From positions 1-64,000 of the forward strand of contig JBJKRL010000041.1 in NCBI GenBank assembly GCA_046704745.1: 64,000 bases of DNA. Direction: 5' to 3'. The first letter of the stretch is position 1; each line of letters starts with the position of its first letter. Below are positions 7,962 through 16,887 of the stretch, piece after piece. The translations under genes and the position numbers were made by a program. Origin of the DNA: CAWGGS01 sp046704745. GTDB taxonomy: Bacteria > Desulfobacterota > Desulfobulbia > Desulfobulbales > Desulfocapsaceae. Below the pieces are notes generated by a model. The model did no database searches. It was not told where the DNA came from and saw nothing but the letters and a program-made list of their open reading frames with translations.

Positions 7962-9083
7962 TTATTTTTCTTTCTTCCTCCCTAAAATATCGAGTTGTTC
8001 CGGGAGACCTTTGATATAAAGATCTTGTTTAGCGTAAGGGATCTCAATATTGTTTTCGGCAAATTTCTTATAAATAGCATCGTTGAGGCTGTCCATGGCC
8101 CTACCGCGCAGTTCCGGATCATCGATCCAGCAGAGTAATTCAAAATCCAGGCTTGAAGCACCGAAAAGTCTGAATCGCACCCTTGGTTCGGGTATCCTGC
8201 AGACATGGGGGTCTTCATTTGCTATGGTATGCAGGATTTGGCGAACAAGATCGATATCAGAGCCGTAAGCGACTCCCACCTTTAACCGTATCCGCAGTTT
8301 CTTTGACGGCCCTCCGGACTGGTTGATAATGGTAGTATTGCCTATGATGGAATTGGGGATGGTAATCTCTACATCGTCTCGTGTAAGAATACGGGTGCTG
8401 CGCAGGCCGATATGGGTCACCTTGCCACGTTCGCCGCGATCGAGAACGACATAATCCCCTACTTTATACGGCGTATCCGCCAGAATAAAGACACCGGAAA
8501 AGAGATTGGAGAGGGTGTCCTTTGCCGCAAACCCCACAGCGATACCGGCAATTCCTGCCGATGCGAGCCAGGCTGTCATGTCTATTTTCCAGATGACGAA
8601 GATCGCATAGATGCCGCAGCCGAAGATAAAGACCTTGGCGATATTGTCAAAGAGCGTCAGGGTACGGTTTTGGACAAACGTATAGGTGTTGGCGAGTCCG
8701 GCCAGGCGTTTGAGCACGAGTGTTGCCAGCCGGATAAAAAAAGTCACCCAGATGATAACCCCTATGGATCGAATACATCGCGCGGAAAAAAGGGAAAGGT
8801 CATGGGAGAGGGGCATAATATTAAGCCCTGCAGAAATACCTGCCGCGAGAAGGGTATAATAAACGGGAGTACGAAGGAGCGTAACGATCTGATCGTCGAA
8901 TTCGTATTTCGTTGCTTTTGTTACTCGTATGAGAATCTTAAAAAGCAACCAGGTGAGAAATGAGGCTATGATAAAAGTGATGATGATGGTCAGTACGCCT
9001 TTTACCCAGACGTTGGAGGAAAAGACCGGGAGTAAGGGGTCGATCAAAGAAATGATTTTATGCTCTATTGTGGCTTCTTGCAT
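7962..9083 (-). CDS. MscS-family small-conductance mechanosensitive channel
   Basis: A 373-residue channel with three to four N-terminal hydrophobic segments, then the MscS pore helix and beta-domain: LASAGIAGIAVGFAAKDTLS (Gly/Ala-rich pore), NLFSGVFILAD, YKVGDYVVL, GLRSTRILTRDD and IPNS. The C-terminal alpha/beta vestibule domain follows. It is the second MscS relative within 4 kb. Its ATG lies 14 bases after the true (TAG) stop of arsS on the same strand, so it may be the last gene of the nth-xth/ahpD/arsS run. It meets the ModF-like gene stop-to-stop with no spacer. Confidence 0.92.
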   Translation of the reverse strand: MQEATIEHKIISLIDPLLPVFSSNVWVKGVLTIIITFIIASFLTWLLFKILIRVTKATKYEFDDQIVTLLRTPVYYTLLAAGISAGLNIMPLSHDLSLFSARCIRSIGVIIWVTFFIRLATLVLKRLAGLANTYTFVQNRTLTLFDNIAKVFIFGCGIYAIFVIWKIDMTAWLASAGIAGIAVGFAAKDTLSNLFSGVFILADTPYKVGDYVVLDRGERGKVTHIGLRSTRILTRDDVEITIPNSIIGNTTIINQSGGPSKKLRIRLKVGVAYGSDIDLVRQILHTIANEDPHVCRIPEPRVRFRLFGASSLDFELLCWIDDPELRGRAMDSLNDAIYKKFAENNIEIPYAKQDLYIKGLPEQLDILGRKKEK

Positions 9084-9091
9084 GTTGATTT

Positions 9092-9111
9092 CCCAACCTA
9101 GGAGTTGATGG
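9092..9111 (-). promoter_or_regulatory. Weak candidate SECIS hairpin of arsS
   Basis: On the minus strand after the TGA (9121-9119) a CAAC/GTTG stem closes a six-base loop (TCCTAG) starting 16 bases past the TGA, with CC/GG below an AT bulge. Distance fits a bacterial SECIS, but the loop lacks G in its first two positions, so support is weak and rests mostly on the protein conservation. Confidence 0.4.
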
Positions 9112-10048
9112 CCCCGCCTCAGGTGAATCCTGCACCGGCAGTACAGGCATAGCAGTGATCCCGGACCTGAACAGAGACTCCATCGGGAAGTTTTGTGGCT
9201 GTTGTTATATGGATTTTCTTGCCGGTATAAGGGAGGTCTGCCGCCTGGTTGAAATCACAATCGTAGAGATAGCCGTCCCAGGAGATACTGATCAGGGATC
9301 TGCACATCAGTCCGTCTATGGTTTCAGGGTTAAACCCCGAGTAGAGCCTTTCCATATACTGCATGAGATTGCCTGAGTCTTCCAGCCAGGATCGGAATCT
9401 GCCGAGTGGAATATTGGCGAAGGTGAAAAGGTTGGTGAATCGGATGTCCCAACGCCTTGCCAAATCCTTTCGGAATTTTTTTTCAGCCAGGCATTGGTCA
9501 ACCGGCATGAAGGCACCGGTTGGATTCACTACCAGATTCAATTCAAGGCCGGTTCCCGGCAATCCGTACCCAGCGGCGTTAAGACGTTTCAACATCTCGA
9601 TACTGTCTCGCCAGACCCCCTTGCCTCTTTGTGAATCAGCCTGATTGGCGTTGGTGGAAGGGAAAGATGCCGTAAAGACCACTTTGAATTCTTTGCACAA
9701 ATCGAGAAGTGCCGAATATCGTCTATGGAGGAGAAGGACCAGGTTTGTTCGCAGGATAAGTTTATCGACCAGAGGGCGAATGTTTGTCAGAAGGTAGTCG
9801 AGATTCGGGACCAGTTCCGGTGCACCGCCTGTTATGTCGACGGTTTCGAACCGTATTCTCTTGGCGAAATCGATCACATCAACCATGGTTTGTTTGTCCA
9901 TGATTTCAGTACGTTTCGGTCCAGCATCCACATGACAGTGCCTGCATGCGAGATTGCACAGCCTTCCGACATTGACCTGCAAGGTGCTAGTCTTTTCTCT
10001 TTGCAGATGAAGGTTGCGCTCTTTGAGCGTTGCTTCAAATGTTTTCAC
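9098..10048 (-). CDS. arsS: ArsS-type radical SAM protein, C-terminal selenocysteine
   Basis: The radical SAM core has CNLACRHCHVDAGP (Cys-x3-Cys-x2-Cys) near residue 31, followed by VDITGGAPE, matching the family assigned to arsenosugar biosynthesis (ArsS). Its C-terminus is Cys-rich (CDFNQA, then HCYACTAGAGFT) and reaches an in-frame TGA at 9119-9121. Beyond it the frame goes on as GGAINS to TAG at 9098-9100. Members of this family often carry selenocysteine at this very position before Gly-Gly-Ala, so the full product is 316 residues with Sec310; stopping at the TGA would remove the last seven. A weak stem-loop follows the TGA. It lies directly downstream of the AhpD-like gene that commonly accompanies this family. 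No arsenic methylase or ars operon is visible. Confidence 0.88.
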
Positions 10049-10084
10049 TCTAGGCCTTTTAAGGGTATGCAGGGTGTTAAGGAC

Positions 10085-10417
10085 CTACATGGAGACCTTT
10101 TGGCAGTTATTGATCATCTGCACTCCATGAACCAGCGATGCCCCGCCGCGGATGGCACAGGCAACGTGGATCGCTTCAGTCATCTCGGCTTTATTCGACC
10201 CCTTCTCCAGACAAGCGGAGGTATAAGCGTCTATACAGTACGGGCACTGTACGGTATGGGCAACCGCCAGAGCTATCAAGGCTTTTTCCCGTTCAGTCAG
10301 CTCTCCTTCGGCAAAGACCGAGGCATAATAATCAAAGAATTTTTTTGCCATTTCCGGCGCCTCTTGACCGATGTCGCCGAATTTTGCCAGATCAGATGGG
10401 TTGTAGTAGGTTTCCAT
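10085..10417 (-). CDS. AhpD-like carboxymuconolactone decarboxylase family protein of the ArsS locus
   Basis: A 110-residue all-helical protein with the redox motif HTVQCPYCIDAYTSACLEKG (Cys-x2-Cys plus downstream His near residue 84) of AhpD-type peroxidase-like proteins. Length and the METYYNPSDLAKFG opening match the variant usually found beside ArsS. It sits 25 bases after the nth-xth fusion and 36 bases before arsS on the same strand, so co-transcription is likely. It may handle peroxide or supply a dithiol for the ArsS step; the substrate is not known. Confidence 0.87.
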   Translation of the reverse strand: METYYNPSDLAKFGDIGQEAPEMAKKFFDYYASVFAEGELTEREKALIALAVAHTVQCPYCIDAYTSACLEKGSNKAEMTEAIHVACAIRGGASLVHGVQMINNCQKVSM

Positions 10418-10442
10418 TATGCTCCTGAAATGTGAGAGATGA

Positions 10443-11888
10443 TTAGATCTTAAAATGAAGTTCCACAGGACAATGATCCGAGCCCATGATGTCTTTAAGA
10501 ATCATTGCCTGGTGCACTTGCTGTTCATGGGCCTTGTCCACACAAAAATAATCAATCCGCCAACCGATGTCCTTGGACCGGGCGTTAAAACGGTAGCTCC
10601 ACCATGTGTAGTGGCCCGGATCCCGATTGAACATCCTGAAAGTATCAACAAAACCGGCCTGAAGGAATGTGTCCATCCAGGCTCGTTCTTCCGGAGTAAA
10701 CCCGGCATTCATTGTATTCTTTTGTGGGTTTTTCAGGTCAATCTCTTTGTGGGCGACGTTGTAATCTCCACAGATCACCACAGCCTTTTGTTGTGCCAAG
10801 TTCTTGGCAAAGGCCAGGAATTTTTCGTTGAACCGGAGTTTGAAATCCAGCCGTTTCAATCCATCGGCGCTGTTGGGAAAATAGGAACAGATAAAAAAGA
10901 AATTCGAAAATTCCAAAGTTAATACTCGGCCTTCACAATCGAATTCCTGCTCGCCTATTCCTTCAAGAACGCGTTTCGGCTGCAGCCTGGAATAGATTCC
11001 AACCCCTGAATACCCTTTTCTTATCGCACTGTGCCAGTAAGACGAGTAACCAGGTACAGTTTTTAAGGCAGTAGAAATTTGATCTTGTTGAGCCTTAGTT
11101 TCCTGGACAGCTATGATGTCGGCATCGAATTTCAATAAGATGTCGATAAACCCTTTTTTTTCAACGGCCCTAATCCCGTTAACATTCCAGGAGATGAATC
11201 GTTTGATACCATTATCCTTGACAGGGGTTGGGGTAGGTGCGCGCCGGGGAATGACATCTCTTTTCGGGCAGCTCGTATCCAGAGGACAGACGTCGCAATG
11301 GGGGCTGACCGGCCGGCAGACGGACTGGCCGAAGGCGACAAGCAGGGAGTTGACGGTGAGCCAATGCTTGGCCGGAAGTTTTTTCCTGAGCGCCATCTCC
11401 GTTTCCAGAGGAGTCTTGGTCGTCACGTATTCCCAGATATTCATGATTCTATGAACATGGGTGTCGACACATATGGCAGGTTTACCGAAAGCTATGGTAA
11501 CTACCAGATTTGCCGTCTTGCGTCCGACACCGGGAAGCGTGAGTAATTGTTCCACAGTATCGGGGACTTTGTCGTCGAACTGTTTCAATGCTTCCGGGAG
11601 ACGGGTCAGGTATGCCGCTTTATTTTTATAAAATCCTACAGGATAGATAAGTTTTGCGATTTGCTTTTCAGAGAGACTTGCCAGTGACTGCAGGTCCGGG
11701 GCTGAGGAGAAGAGCCTGGCGGAAGCAGCGGCAGTGATATCGTCCTTTGTCCTGGCCGACAGGATTGTAGCAACCAGAACTTTAAAAGGATCCCGAGTTT
11801 GAACGGCGATCAGGTCGACTATCGGGACCTTTTTGTTTTCAACTTCTTCGGCGACAGTTTTAAGAAAGACATCGATATCGATGTTCAT
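10443..11888 (-). CDS. Endonuclease III-exonuclease III fusion (bifunctional base-excision repair protein)
   Basis: Two repair enzymes in one chain. Residues about 1-210 are endonuclease III: LPGVGRKTANLV with the catalytic Lys, VDTHVHRI with the catalytic Asp, and the 4Fe-4S ligands C-x6-C-x2-C-x5-C. Residues about 225-481 are exonuclease III/AP endonuclease: ISWNVNGIRA, QETKAQ, GDYNVAH and GSDHCPVEL. The first removes oxidised pyrimidines and nicks the abasic site; the second would clean the 3' end, so the fusion couples successive steps. The frame stays open to 11966, but codons beyond 11924 come from the inserted repeat, so I start at ATG 11888 (481 residues). The linker is short and Pro-rich (RRAPTPTPVKDNG). 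Confidence 0.92.
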   Translation of the reverse strand: MNIDIDVFLKTVAEEVENKKVPIVDLIAVQTRDPFKVLVATILSARTKDDITAAASARLFSSAPDLQSLASLSEKQIAKLIYPVGFYKNKAAYLTRLPEALKQFDDKVPDTVEQLLTLPGVGRKTANLVVTIAFGKPAICVDTHVHRIMNIWEYVTTKTPLETEMALRKKLPAKHWLTVNSLLVAFGQSVCRPVSPHCDVCPLDTSCPKRDVIPRRAPTPTPVKDNGIKRFISWNVNGIRAVEKKGFIDILLKFDADIIAVQETKAQQDQISTALKTVPGYSSYWHSAIRKGYSGVGIYSRLQPKRVLEGIGEQEFDCEGRVLTLEFSNFFFICSYFPNSADGLKRLDFKLRFNEKFLAFAKNLAQQKAVVICGDYNVAHKEIDLKNPQKNTMNAGFTPEERAWMDTFLQAGFVDTFRMFNRDPGHYTWWSYRFNARSKDIGWRIDYFCVDKAHEQQVHQAMILKDIMGSDHCPVELHFKI

Positions 11889-11923
11889 AGGTTTCAGACA
11901 TTGGATGTAAATGTTAGTACCTT

Positions 11924-12088
11924 GAGCCACTTGCAAAAAGATCTTCTCAGAGTCTCGCCAGCTCACTTACCGGCCCAAACTCCGCGTTATGCTCAGAATT
12001 CTATCCTCTAAATATCAATTATATGCCTGCGGTAGAATTTTTCGCATGCCTTGATTTTGAACGAAAATCCTCCTTTTGCAAAAGGCTC
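11924..12088. mobile_element. Family B miniature element with 5-bp target duplication
   Basis: A 165-bp non-coding element with terminal inverted repeats: GAGCCACTTGCAAAA at the left and TTTTGCAAAAGGCTC at the right. It is flanked by the perfect direct repeat ACCTT (11919-11923 and 12089-12093), the mark of transposition. The core (CTTACCGGCCCAAACTCC, then CTCA-x-AATT-x-TATCCTC and ATGCCTGCGGTA) recurs at 27362-27577 and, in part, at 18729-18887. It was inserted about 35 bases upstream of the nth-xth start. Confidence 0.85.
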
Positions 12089-12093
12089 ACCTT

Positions 12094-13200
12094 AGAAATT
12101 CATTTCTTGTTTTTGAGAATGAATTTCGTGAAGGTATTTATCCAGCTCTTTTCCGCTGGGCTTATACCCCCTTGTGGGGTGTTAGTTGGTTGCGCAAGGC
12201 CTCATGAACCCTGCAGGGCAAAATCATAAATAACGATTTACGCTTTTAACTTGCAGGGACAAAATCTTTTCAAGACACCGCCAATAATTCTTATTTGAAA
12301 ATTTTCAAAAACATACCGGTTATTTGATCAACAGTCAACCTTAACCTGAGAACCTCTGTGTCCGAGGCAAGGCAGCTACACGAAAAGCTTAAAATATCGA
12401 ATTGTTATTAAAAATTATCGCTTGTGTCTTGCAAATAGATTGGGGAATTTGTAGAATGTTGATAACACAAGAAAATAACTTTGTAAATTTGTTGATTTTA
12501 AGTTTTACGCTTTGGAAAAGGAGCAACTGCAGGTTGGAAAGCCGGGTCTTTACCCTTCGATTCTATAAAGAATTATTGCTTTGATATCAAGATCTTTGAA
12601 AAGGAGTATGGTTTTGAATTGCTGCTTGAGTTTTGGTTAAGTTTTTGTTATGAAAAATGAAAAAGGATCGAAACCTGATTCTCTACGCAGAGCGACCGAT
12701 TAACCGGAAGACAGGAAACCGGGTTTTAAAAATGTTGCGGCGATTTTCTTCCAATAGCTTGGTTTGAAGAGACATTACAGCAATAGAAAAGAAGGTATTT
12801 TGGGGAATATTCATTGCAATATTAATATATTCTGTAGATTGTAACAGCAATGTTCTTAGGAAAGTCGAGTCAAAGCCCACTGCTGTTGCTTAAAATGGAT
12901 TCATGAAGGGTCTTTTGGCCGGGTTTGGTGCTTGAGGCAGCTCGCCCCAATAGCTGATTAGAGTTTCCAGGTTTTTCCGTTGACCAAAATGTCTTTGTGC
13001 AGTATCAGATTATTTCTCTATCAGATAAAAGTGGAGATCGGGCGTTTGGAACAGAGTCGATTTCGAAATTTATTTCTTTTGAAAAAAGTCCACCTGCCAA
13101 CGGTTCAGTGTTAAGATGAGTTGTAGTATCTTTTTACCCTAAGTTCTTGTTTGCTTTTTACGAGTTTGTCATATTTCATATTTGCAACAGGAGATAAGGA
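12094..13200. other. 1.1-kb gene-free stretch with small hairpins
   Basis: No credible gene. Two short hairpins are visible: CCAGC (12142-12146) with GCTGG (12155-12159), and ACCCC (12166-12170) with GGGGT (12176-12180), the latter like those near 42055-42380. The rest is AT-rich; short frames on either strand (for example 12402-12584 and 12683-12880) lack family resemblance. The right end must carry the promoter of the 13201 signalling genes, but I cannot place it. Confidence 0.5.
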
Positions 13201-13671
13201 ATGGATTTATCATCCGGCGGCATAGCATCGATGATTTTTAAACCTGTTATTCGTGGTGAACTCGGACAGTTATCCCTCGACGGGCAGATGTTGAGTGTTT
13301 TAATGGCCCTTGATGGAAAAATGACCATTGAGCAGGTGGCGCAAAAAGTGGGGATTAACCTGGCTGATATCCGTCAGGTGATAACAAAACTTAATAAACT
13401 TAATCTGGTTGAGAGTATCGAAAGGGCAGTCAGCCTAGCCGATCAAGAATTTATGGAGTTTCTGGTAGCAAAAATGTCGGTTGCCATTGGACCGTTGGGA
13501 GAGATAATCGTTGAAGATGGATTAGAGGAGCTAGGTTTTACTCGAAATAATTTTCCTTCACTACGAATTGCTGAACTTGTTAATTATTTGTCTCAGGAAA
13601 TTCAGCGGGAGGACAAACGGATAGATTTTAAGCAGGCAATGCTTAGAAAAATTAAGGAAAAAGGGTACTGA
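13201..13671 (+). CDS. Winged-helix/small signalling protein, first gene of the 13.2-16.8 kb set
   Basis: A 156-residue soluble protein. Residues about 25-75 look like a winged-helix fold (MLSVLMALDGKMTIEQVAQK, then INLADIRQVITKLNKLNLVE). The C-terminal half (FLVAKMSVAIGPLGEIIVED onward) resembles a helical domain seen in bacterial signalling proteins linked to roadblock/PATAN proteins; that resemblance is from memory and not firm. The binding site AGGAGATAAGG just before ATG 13201 is strong. It is followed in the same direction by a receptor-like protein, a REC-PATAN protein and a small roadblock-like protein. Confidence 0.7.
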   Translation: MDLSSGGIASMIFKPVIRGELGQLSLDGQMLSVLMALDGKMTIEQVAQKVGINLADIRQVITKLNKLNLVESIERAVSLADQEFMEFLVAKMSVAIGPLGEIIVEDGLEELGFTRNNFPSLRIAELVNYLSQEIQREDKRIDFKQAMLRKIKEKGY

Positions 13672-13800
13672 GATTACAAGTTGCCTGAAATAAAGTCGGT
13701 CTTGTGTGATAGATGACTCGTTGGCGAAAAGGACGTTCAGCCCAGGAGAATGTGAAGACGAGCGATTCAGTAGTACAAATTACTGATAAGGAGTGTATCT

Positions 13801-15120
13801 ATGATAGTCAATTGTGATAAGTGTAGTCTGAAATATAAGGTCGATCCTGAAAAAATAACAGGTGACCAGGCACGATTGACGTGCAAAGGATGTGGTAATG
13901 TTATTATCGTCCATAAACCGGCGGCTGATGATTATACAACTGTTACCGAACCTTCGGACCATACCTTTGAGACTTCCGAGAATGAGACTGCACAATCACT
14001 CTATGATCCGAATGCCGCAAAAACAGAAGAGAAAGTAGTCTTTGACCAGAAAAGATCGGGCTTGGGATTGACCGCTAAGGTGATTATGTTGATGCTCTTG
14101 GTCAGTCTTTTGCCCGGAATCGCCTACTTTGCCGTTACCTTCAACCAGACCAATGAACGAATTAGGCAGGAAACCAGCAACTTCGGCCTCCAGGTCACCG
14201 GAATTTTGACCGACGAAGTAAATGAATGGGTGGATAAAAATGTGCGGGTATTGAATACCATCGCGGAGTTGCCGCAAATTCAATCAATGAACAGGGCGGA
14301 ACAAGAGATTGTATTGCAGGATGTCCACAAACAGTATCCATGGATGTATCTGGTGTTTACCCTTGATACCAATGGAATGAATGTAGCCAGAAGTGATAAC
14401 GAAGAACTCAAGGACTACTCGGGAAGGCAGTATTATCTTGATGTTAAAGACGGGAAAAGTCTGGCATGGCAAAACCTGATTGGAAAGACATCACATAAAC
14501 CGGCATTGGTCCTGGCAGTTCCCATAAAAAAAGACGGCAAACTTGTCGGCATAATGGCTTCGGCCATGACCCTCGATGCAATTACCAGAATCGTCGGCAA
14601 TTGGCAACAGGGACAAACCGGATATGTTTTCATTGTCGATCAGAACGGCAAGGTCGTAGCTCATCATAACGAAAAATTCGTCCAGGAACAGAAAGATTTA
14701 AGTAATCATCCATTGGTGTTGGCCGCCAAAAAAGGTATTAACAAAATGATCGAATTCAAAGGGCTTGACGGAAAGGCTTCCATCGGATTTGCCAAAAGGA
14801 CGGATCTCGGTTGGACGCTTGCCGTCCAACAGGATAGATACGAGGCTTTTGCCGCCTTGAAAAAGGCACAGACAACGGCCTTCTTGCTCTTTGCCGGAAC
14901 TGTTATTGCAATTTTAATTATTGCCTATTTTGCCAGCCGGGCTATCGTAACACCAATCCGCAAGTTAACGGATGCCGCCAACCGAATCAGTGTCGGGGAG
15001 CTCTCTGTTGAGATTCAGAAATCATCACAGGATGAAATCGGAGATTTGGCTGATGCCATTACTCGTATGCAGGACAGCATACGGCTCTCTATTGAGAGAC
15101 TCAGGCGGAAGAAGAGATAA
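13801..15120 (+). CDS. Membrane receptor with zinc ribbon, Cache and HAMP domains but no output domain
   Basis: A 439-residue inner-membrane sensor. The N-terminus is a cytoplasmic MJ0042-type zinc ribbon (CDKCSLKYKVDPEKI, then CKGCGNVI). A first membrane segment lies near residues 95-115 (VIMLMLLVSLLPGIAYFAV), followed by a periplasmic double-Cache region (TLDTNGMNVARSD, DYSGRQYYLDVKDGK, GYVFIVDQNGKVVAHH), a second membrane segment near 360-380 and a HAMP domain (TPIRKLTDAANRISVGELSV). It then ends in RRKKR with no kinase, cyclase or methyl-accepting domain, so it must signal by contact. The zinc ribbon ahead of the sensor is unusual. Good binding site AAGGAG. Confidence 0.85.
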   Translation: MIVNCDKCSLKYKVDPEKITGDQARLTCKGCGNVIIVHKPAADDYTTVTEPSDHTFETSENETAQSLYDPNAAKTEEKVVFDQKRSGLGLTAKVIMLMLLVSLLPGIAYFAVTFNQTNERIRQETSNFGLQVTGILTDEVNEWVDKNVRVLNTIAELPQIQSMNRAEQEIVLQDVHKQYPWMYLVFTLDTNGMNVARSDNEELKDYSGRQYYLDVKDGKSLAWQNLIGKTSHKPALVLAVPIKKDGKLVGIMASAMTLDAITRIVGNWQQGQTGYVFIVDQNGKVVAHHNEKFVQEQKDLSNHPLVLAAKKGINKMIEFKGLDGKASIGFAKRTDLGWTLAVQQDRYEAFAALKKAQTTAFLLFAGTVIAILIIAYFASRAIVTPIRKLTDAANRISVGELSVEIQKSSQDEIGDLADAITRMQDSIRLSIERLRRKKR

Positions 15121-15214
15121 CGTGGGTGGTCATCTTAATTTTTACAGGGCATTTTCCTTTAGGAACAGGACTTGCAAAAAAGGATCCTGATGTATTGTTG
15201 GATTGGGGAAATAG

Positions 15215-16402
15215 ATGATTAGAAAAGTCCTCTTTGTCGACGACGATCAGATAATGTTGTTGGCCCTTAAAAAAAGGCTGGCAAAATACAATGATACCTT
15301 TTCCATGATACTTGCGGAAGATGGGTTTGATGCGGTCCGCAAGCTCAAAGAAAATACGGTTTCAATGGTTGTCCTGGATTTAAAAATGCCGAGGATGGAC
15401 GGAGTCAGCCTTTTAAACCATATTTCCGATAAATATCCTGATATACCGGTAGTAATCATCTCCGGTTATCGTACAGAGGAGATGCATAATCTTGCCAAAG
15501 AAAAAGAGGTTGTCGCTTATATCAGTAAGCCCTTTCAAGTTGATGACCTGGCAAAAGTCATCTTGGCTACTCTACGCAAGGAGGCTGAAGGAGGTACCCT
15601 CCATAATGTCTCGCCCGTTGTGTTTTTGCAGCTCATGGAGATGGAATCTCGAACCTGTACAATTCGAATTATAAACAGGACCTCTGATAAAGGCGGAGTC
15701 CTCTTTTTCAATAATGGAAAACTTTTTGATGCCCGTGTTGAGCAGGTAAAGGGTATTAAAGCAGCCTATATCATATTCACGTGGGAGGACGTGACCCTCT
15801 TTATCCGGAATGAATGTCCGGTGACAGTCAATGCAATCAACAGCAGTCTTCAACCCATCATCATGAAGGCTGTCGGAATGAAAGATGAGCAGATGTCCGG
15901 GACTATAGATGAAGATGAACTCGACGAACAGTCCTTTATTTTTGAAAATGAACCAATAGAAGATGTTTCTGAACCTATTGATGATATGCCGCTGGATGAA
16001 GAGAACGATTCTCTTGAAGATTTGGAACTACCTCCCGAGGTCGTTGCCTCCCGACCTGATCCCGCCGAGGTCGTTCCCTCTGCACAGGAACCTACAGAGG
16101 CAGCTGACTCAGAACAGGATGAAAAACTTATAATTGACGAGGTTCGCAATTTACTTTTAACTCAAATTGGGGATAAATGCGGTTTGCAGGATATATATCA
16201 TGATAGTCACGCAGACCCGATCCTTGAATCCATTTCTAAGTTGGGAGATATGTTTAATTTCGGTCGCTTTAAAATGGGATACGTTGATCGAGGTCTGTCA
16301 GCCGACGAAATTTATATTCCTGGAGAACCGGCGATCGTCATTAAAGTCCGTCCGAAATGCCCGCAGGATAAAATAGTGAATATCTTAACTACGCATTTAT
16401 GA
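15215..16402 (+). CDS. Response-regulator receiver protein with PATAN (DUF4388) domain
   Basis: Residues 1-125 are a receiver domain with the acidic pocket DDD (9-11), phospho-acceptor Asp55 in VVLDLKMPRMDG and the conserved Lys in YISKPF. A PATAN/DUF4388 domain follows (about 130-220; VSPVVFLQLMEMESRTCTIR, GVLFFNNGKLFDARV). Then comes a long very acidic linker rich in Glu, Asp and Pro (about 230-320) and a conserved-looking C-terminal domain of about 70 residues that I do not recognise. There is no DNA-binding domain, so the output is presumably protein-protein contact. No cognate kinase is encoded nearby. Confidence 0.85.
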   Translation: MIRKVLFVDDDQIMLLALKKRLAKYNDTFSMILAEDGFDAVRKLKENTVSMVVLDLKMPRMDGVSLLNHISDKYPDIPVVIISGYRTEEMHNLAKEKEVVAYISKPFQVDDLAKVILATLRKEAEGGTLHNVSPVVFLQLMEMESRTCTIRIINRTSDKGGVLFFNNGKLFDARVEQVKGIKAAYIIFTWEDVTLFIRNECPVTVNAINSSLQPIIMKAVGMKDEQMSGTIDEDELDEQSFIFENEPIEDVSEPIDDMPLDEENDSLEDLELPPEVVASRPDPAEVVPSAQEPTEAADSEQDEKLIIDEVRNLLLTQIGDKCGLQDIYHDSHADPILESISKLGDMFNFGRFKMGYVDRGLSADEIYIPGEPAIVIKVRPKCPQDKIVNILTTHL

Positions 16403-16493
16403 TATTATTATTTTCCGGTCGGTTGGTTGAAGATCAACACAGGCTCCTGTTTGTGTCGGTAAACCATTACGGAGAGTTAGGTAATTATTGGTT

Positions 16494-16841
16494 ATGAAAG
16501 ATCTTTTCCATGATATTCTCGAAATGGATGACGTTCATGGAGTTGTTCTTCTTTCTGAAAACGGAAAGATCCTCTTCGAGTCCCTTGACGGTGGGAAATT
16601 TAGCCCTCAACGCAGCCAATCCAGCTGGAAGGTTATAATTGATTCCCTTGGTGATTTTCGGGAAATGGATCTCGTCTACGAGAACGGCCGATGCTATCTG
16701 CGTCGGACTGAAAGCGGTTATCTCATGATCAGTATGGGGAGGACGGTCTCTGTTGCAATGGTCAAATTGAGTTGTGATATTATTCTTCCCCAGTTAAAAA
16801 AAGCAAAAACAGGAGGGCTCAGGTCGTTTTTTAGACGGTAA
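16494..16841 (+). CDS. Small roadblock/LC7-like protein
   Basis: A 115-residue protein whose pattern (ILEMDDVHGVVLLSENGKIL, then YENGRCYLRR and GYLMISMGRTVSVAMVKL) fits a roadblock/LC7 or profilin-like fold such as MglB, the regulator of the Ras-like GTPase MglA. The fit is by pattern, not certain. The TTG at 16488 is a better-spaced start for GGAGAG (16471-16476), but ATG 16494 is given. It closes the co-directional set begun at 13201. No MglA-type GTPase gene is in the window. Confidence 0.65.
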   Translation: MKDLFHDILEMDDVHGVVLLSENGKILFESLDGGKFSPQRSQSSWKVIIDSLGDFREMDLVYENGRCYLRRTESGYLMISMGRTVSVAMVKLSCDIILPQLKKAKTGGLRSFFRR

Positions 16842-16887
16842 GTCCTTCCCCCTTTCCACTTTAACTCGTAAAGAATCCAAGAAGGCT

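Noticed and set aside
12402..12880. Short frames in the 12.1-13.2 kb gap
   Set aside because: No binding sites, no motifs, and AT-rich composition unlike neighbouring genes.
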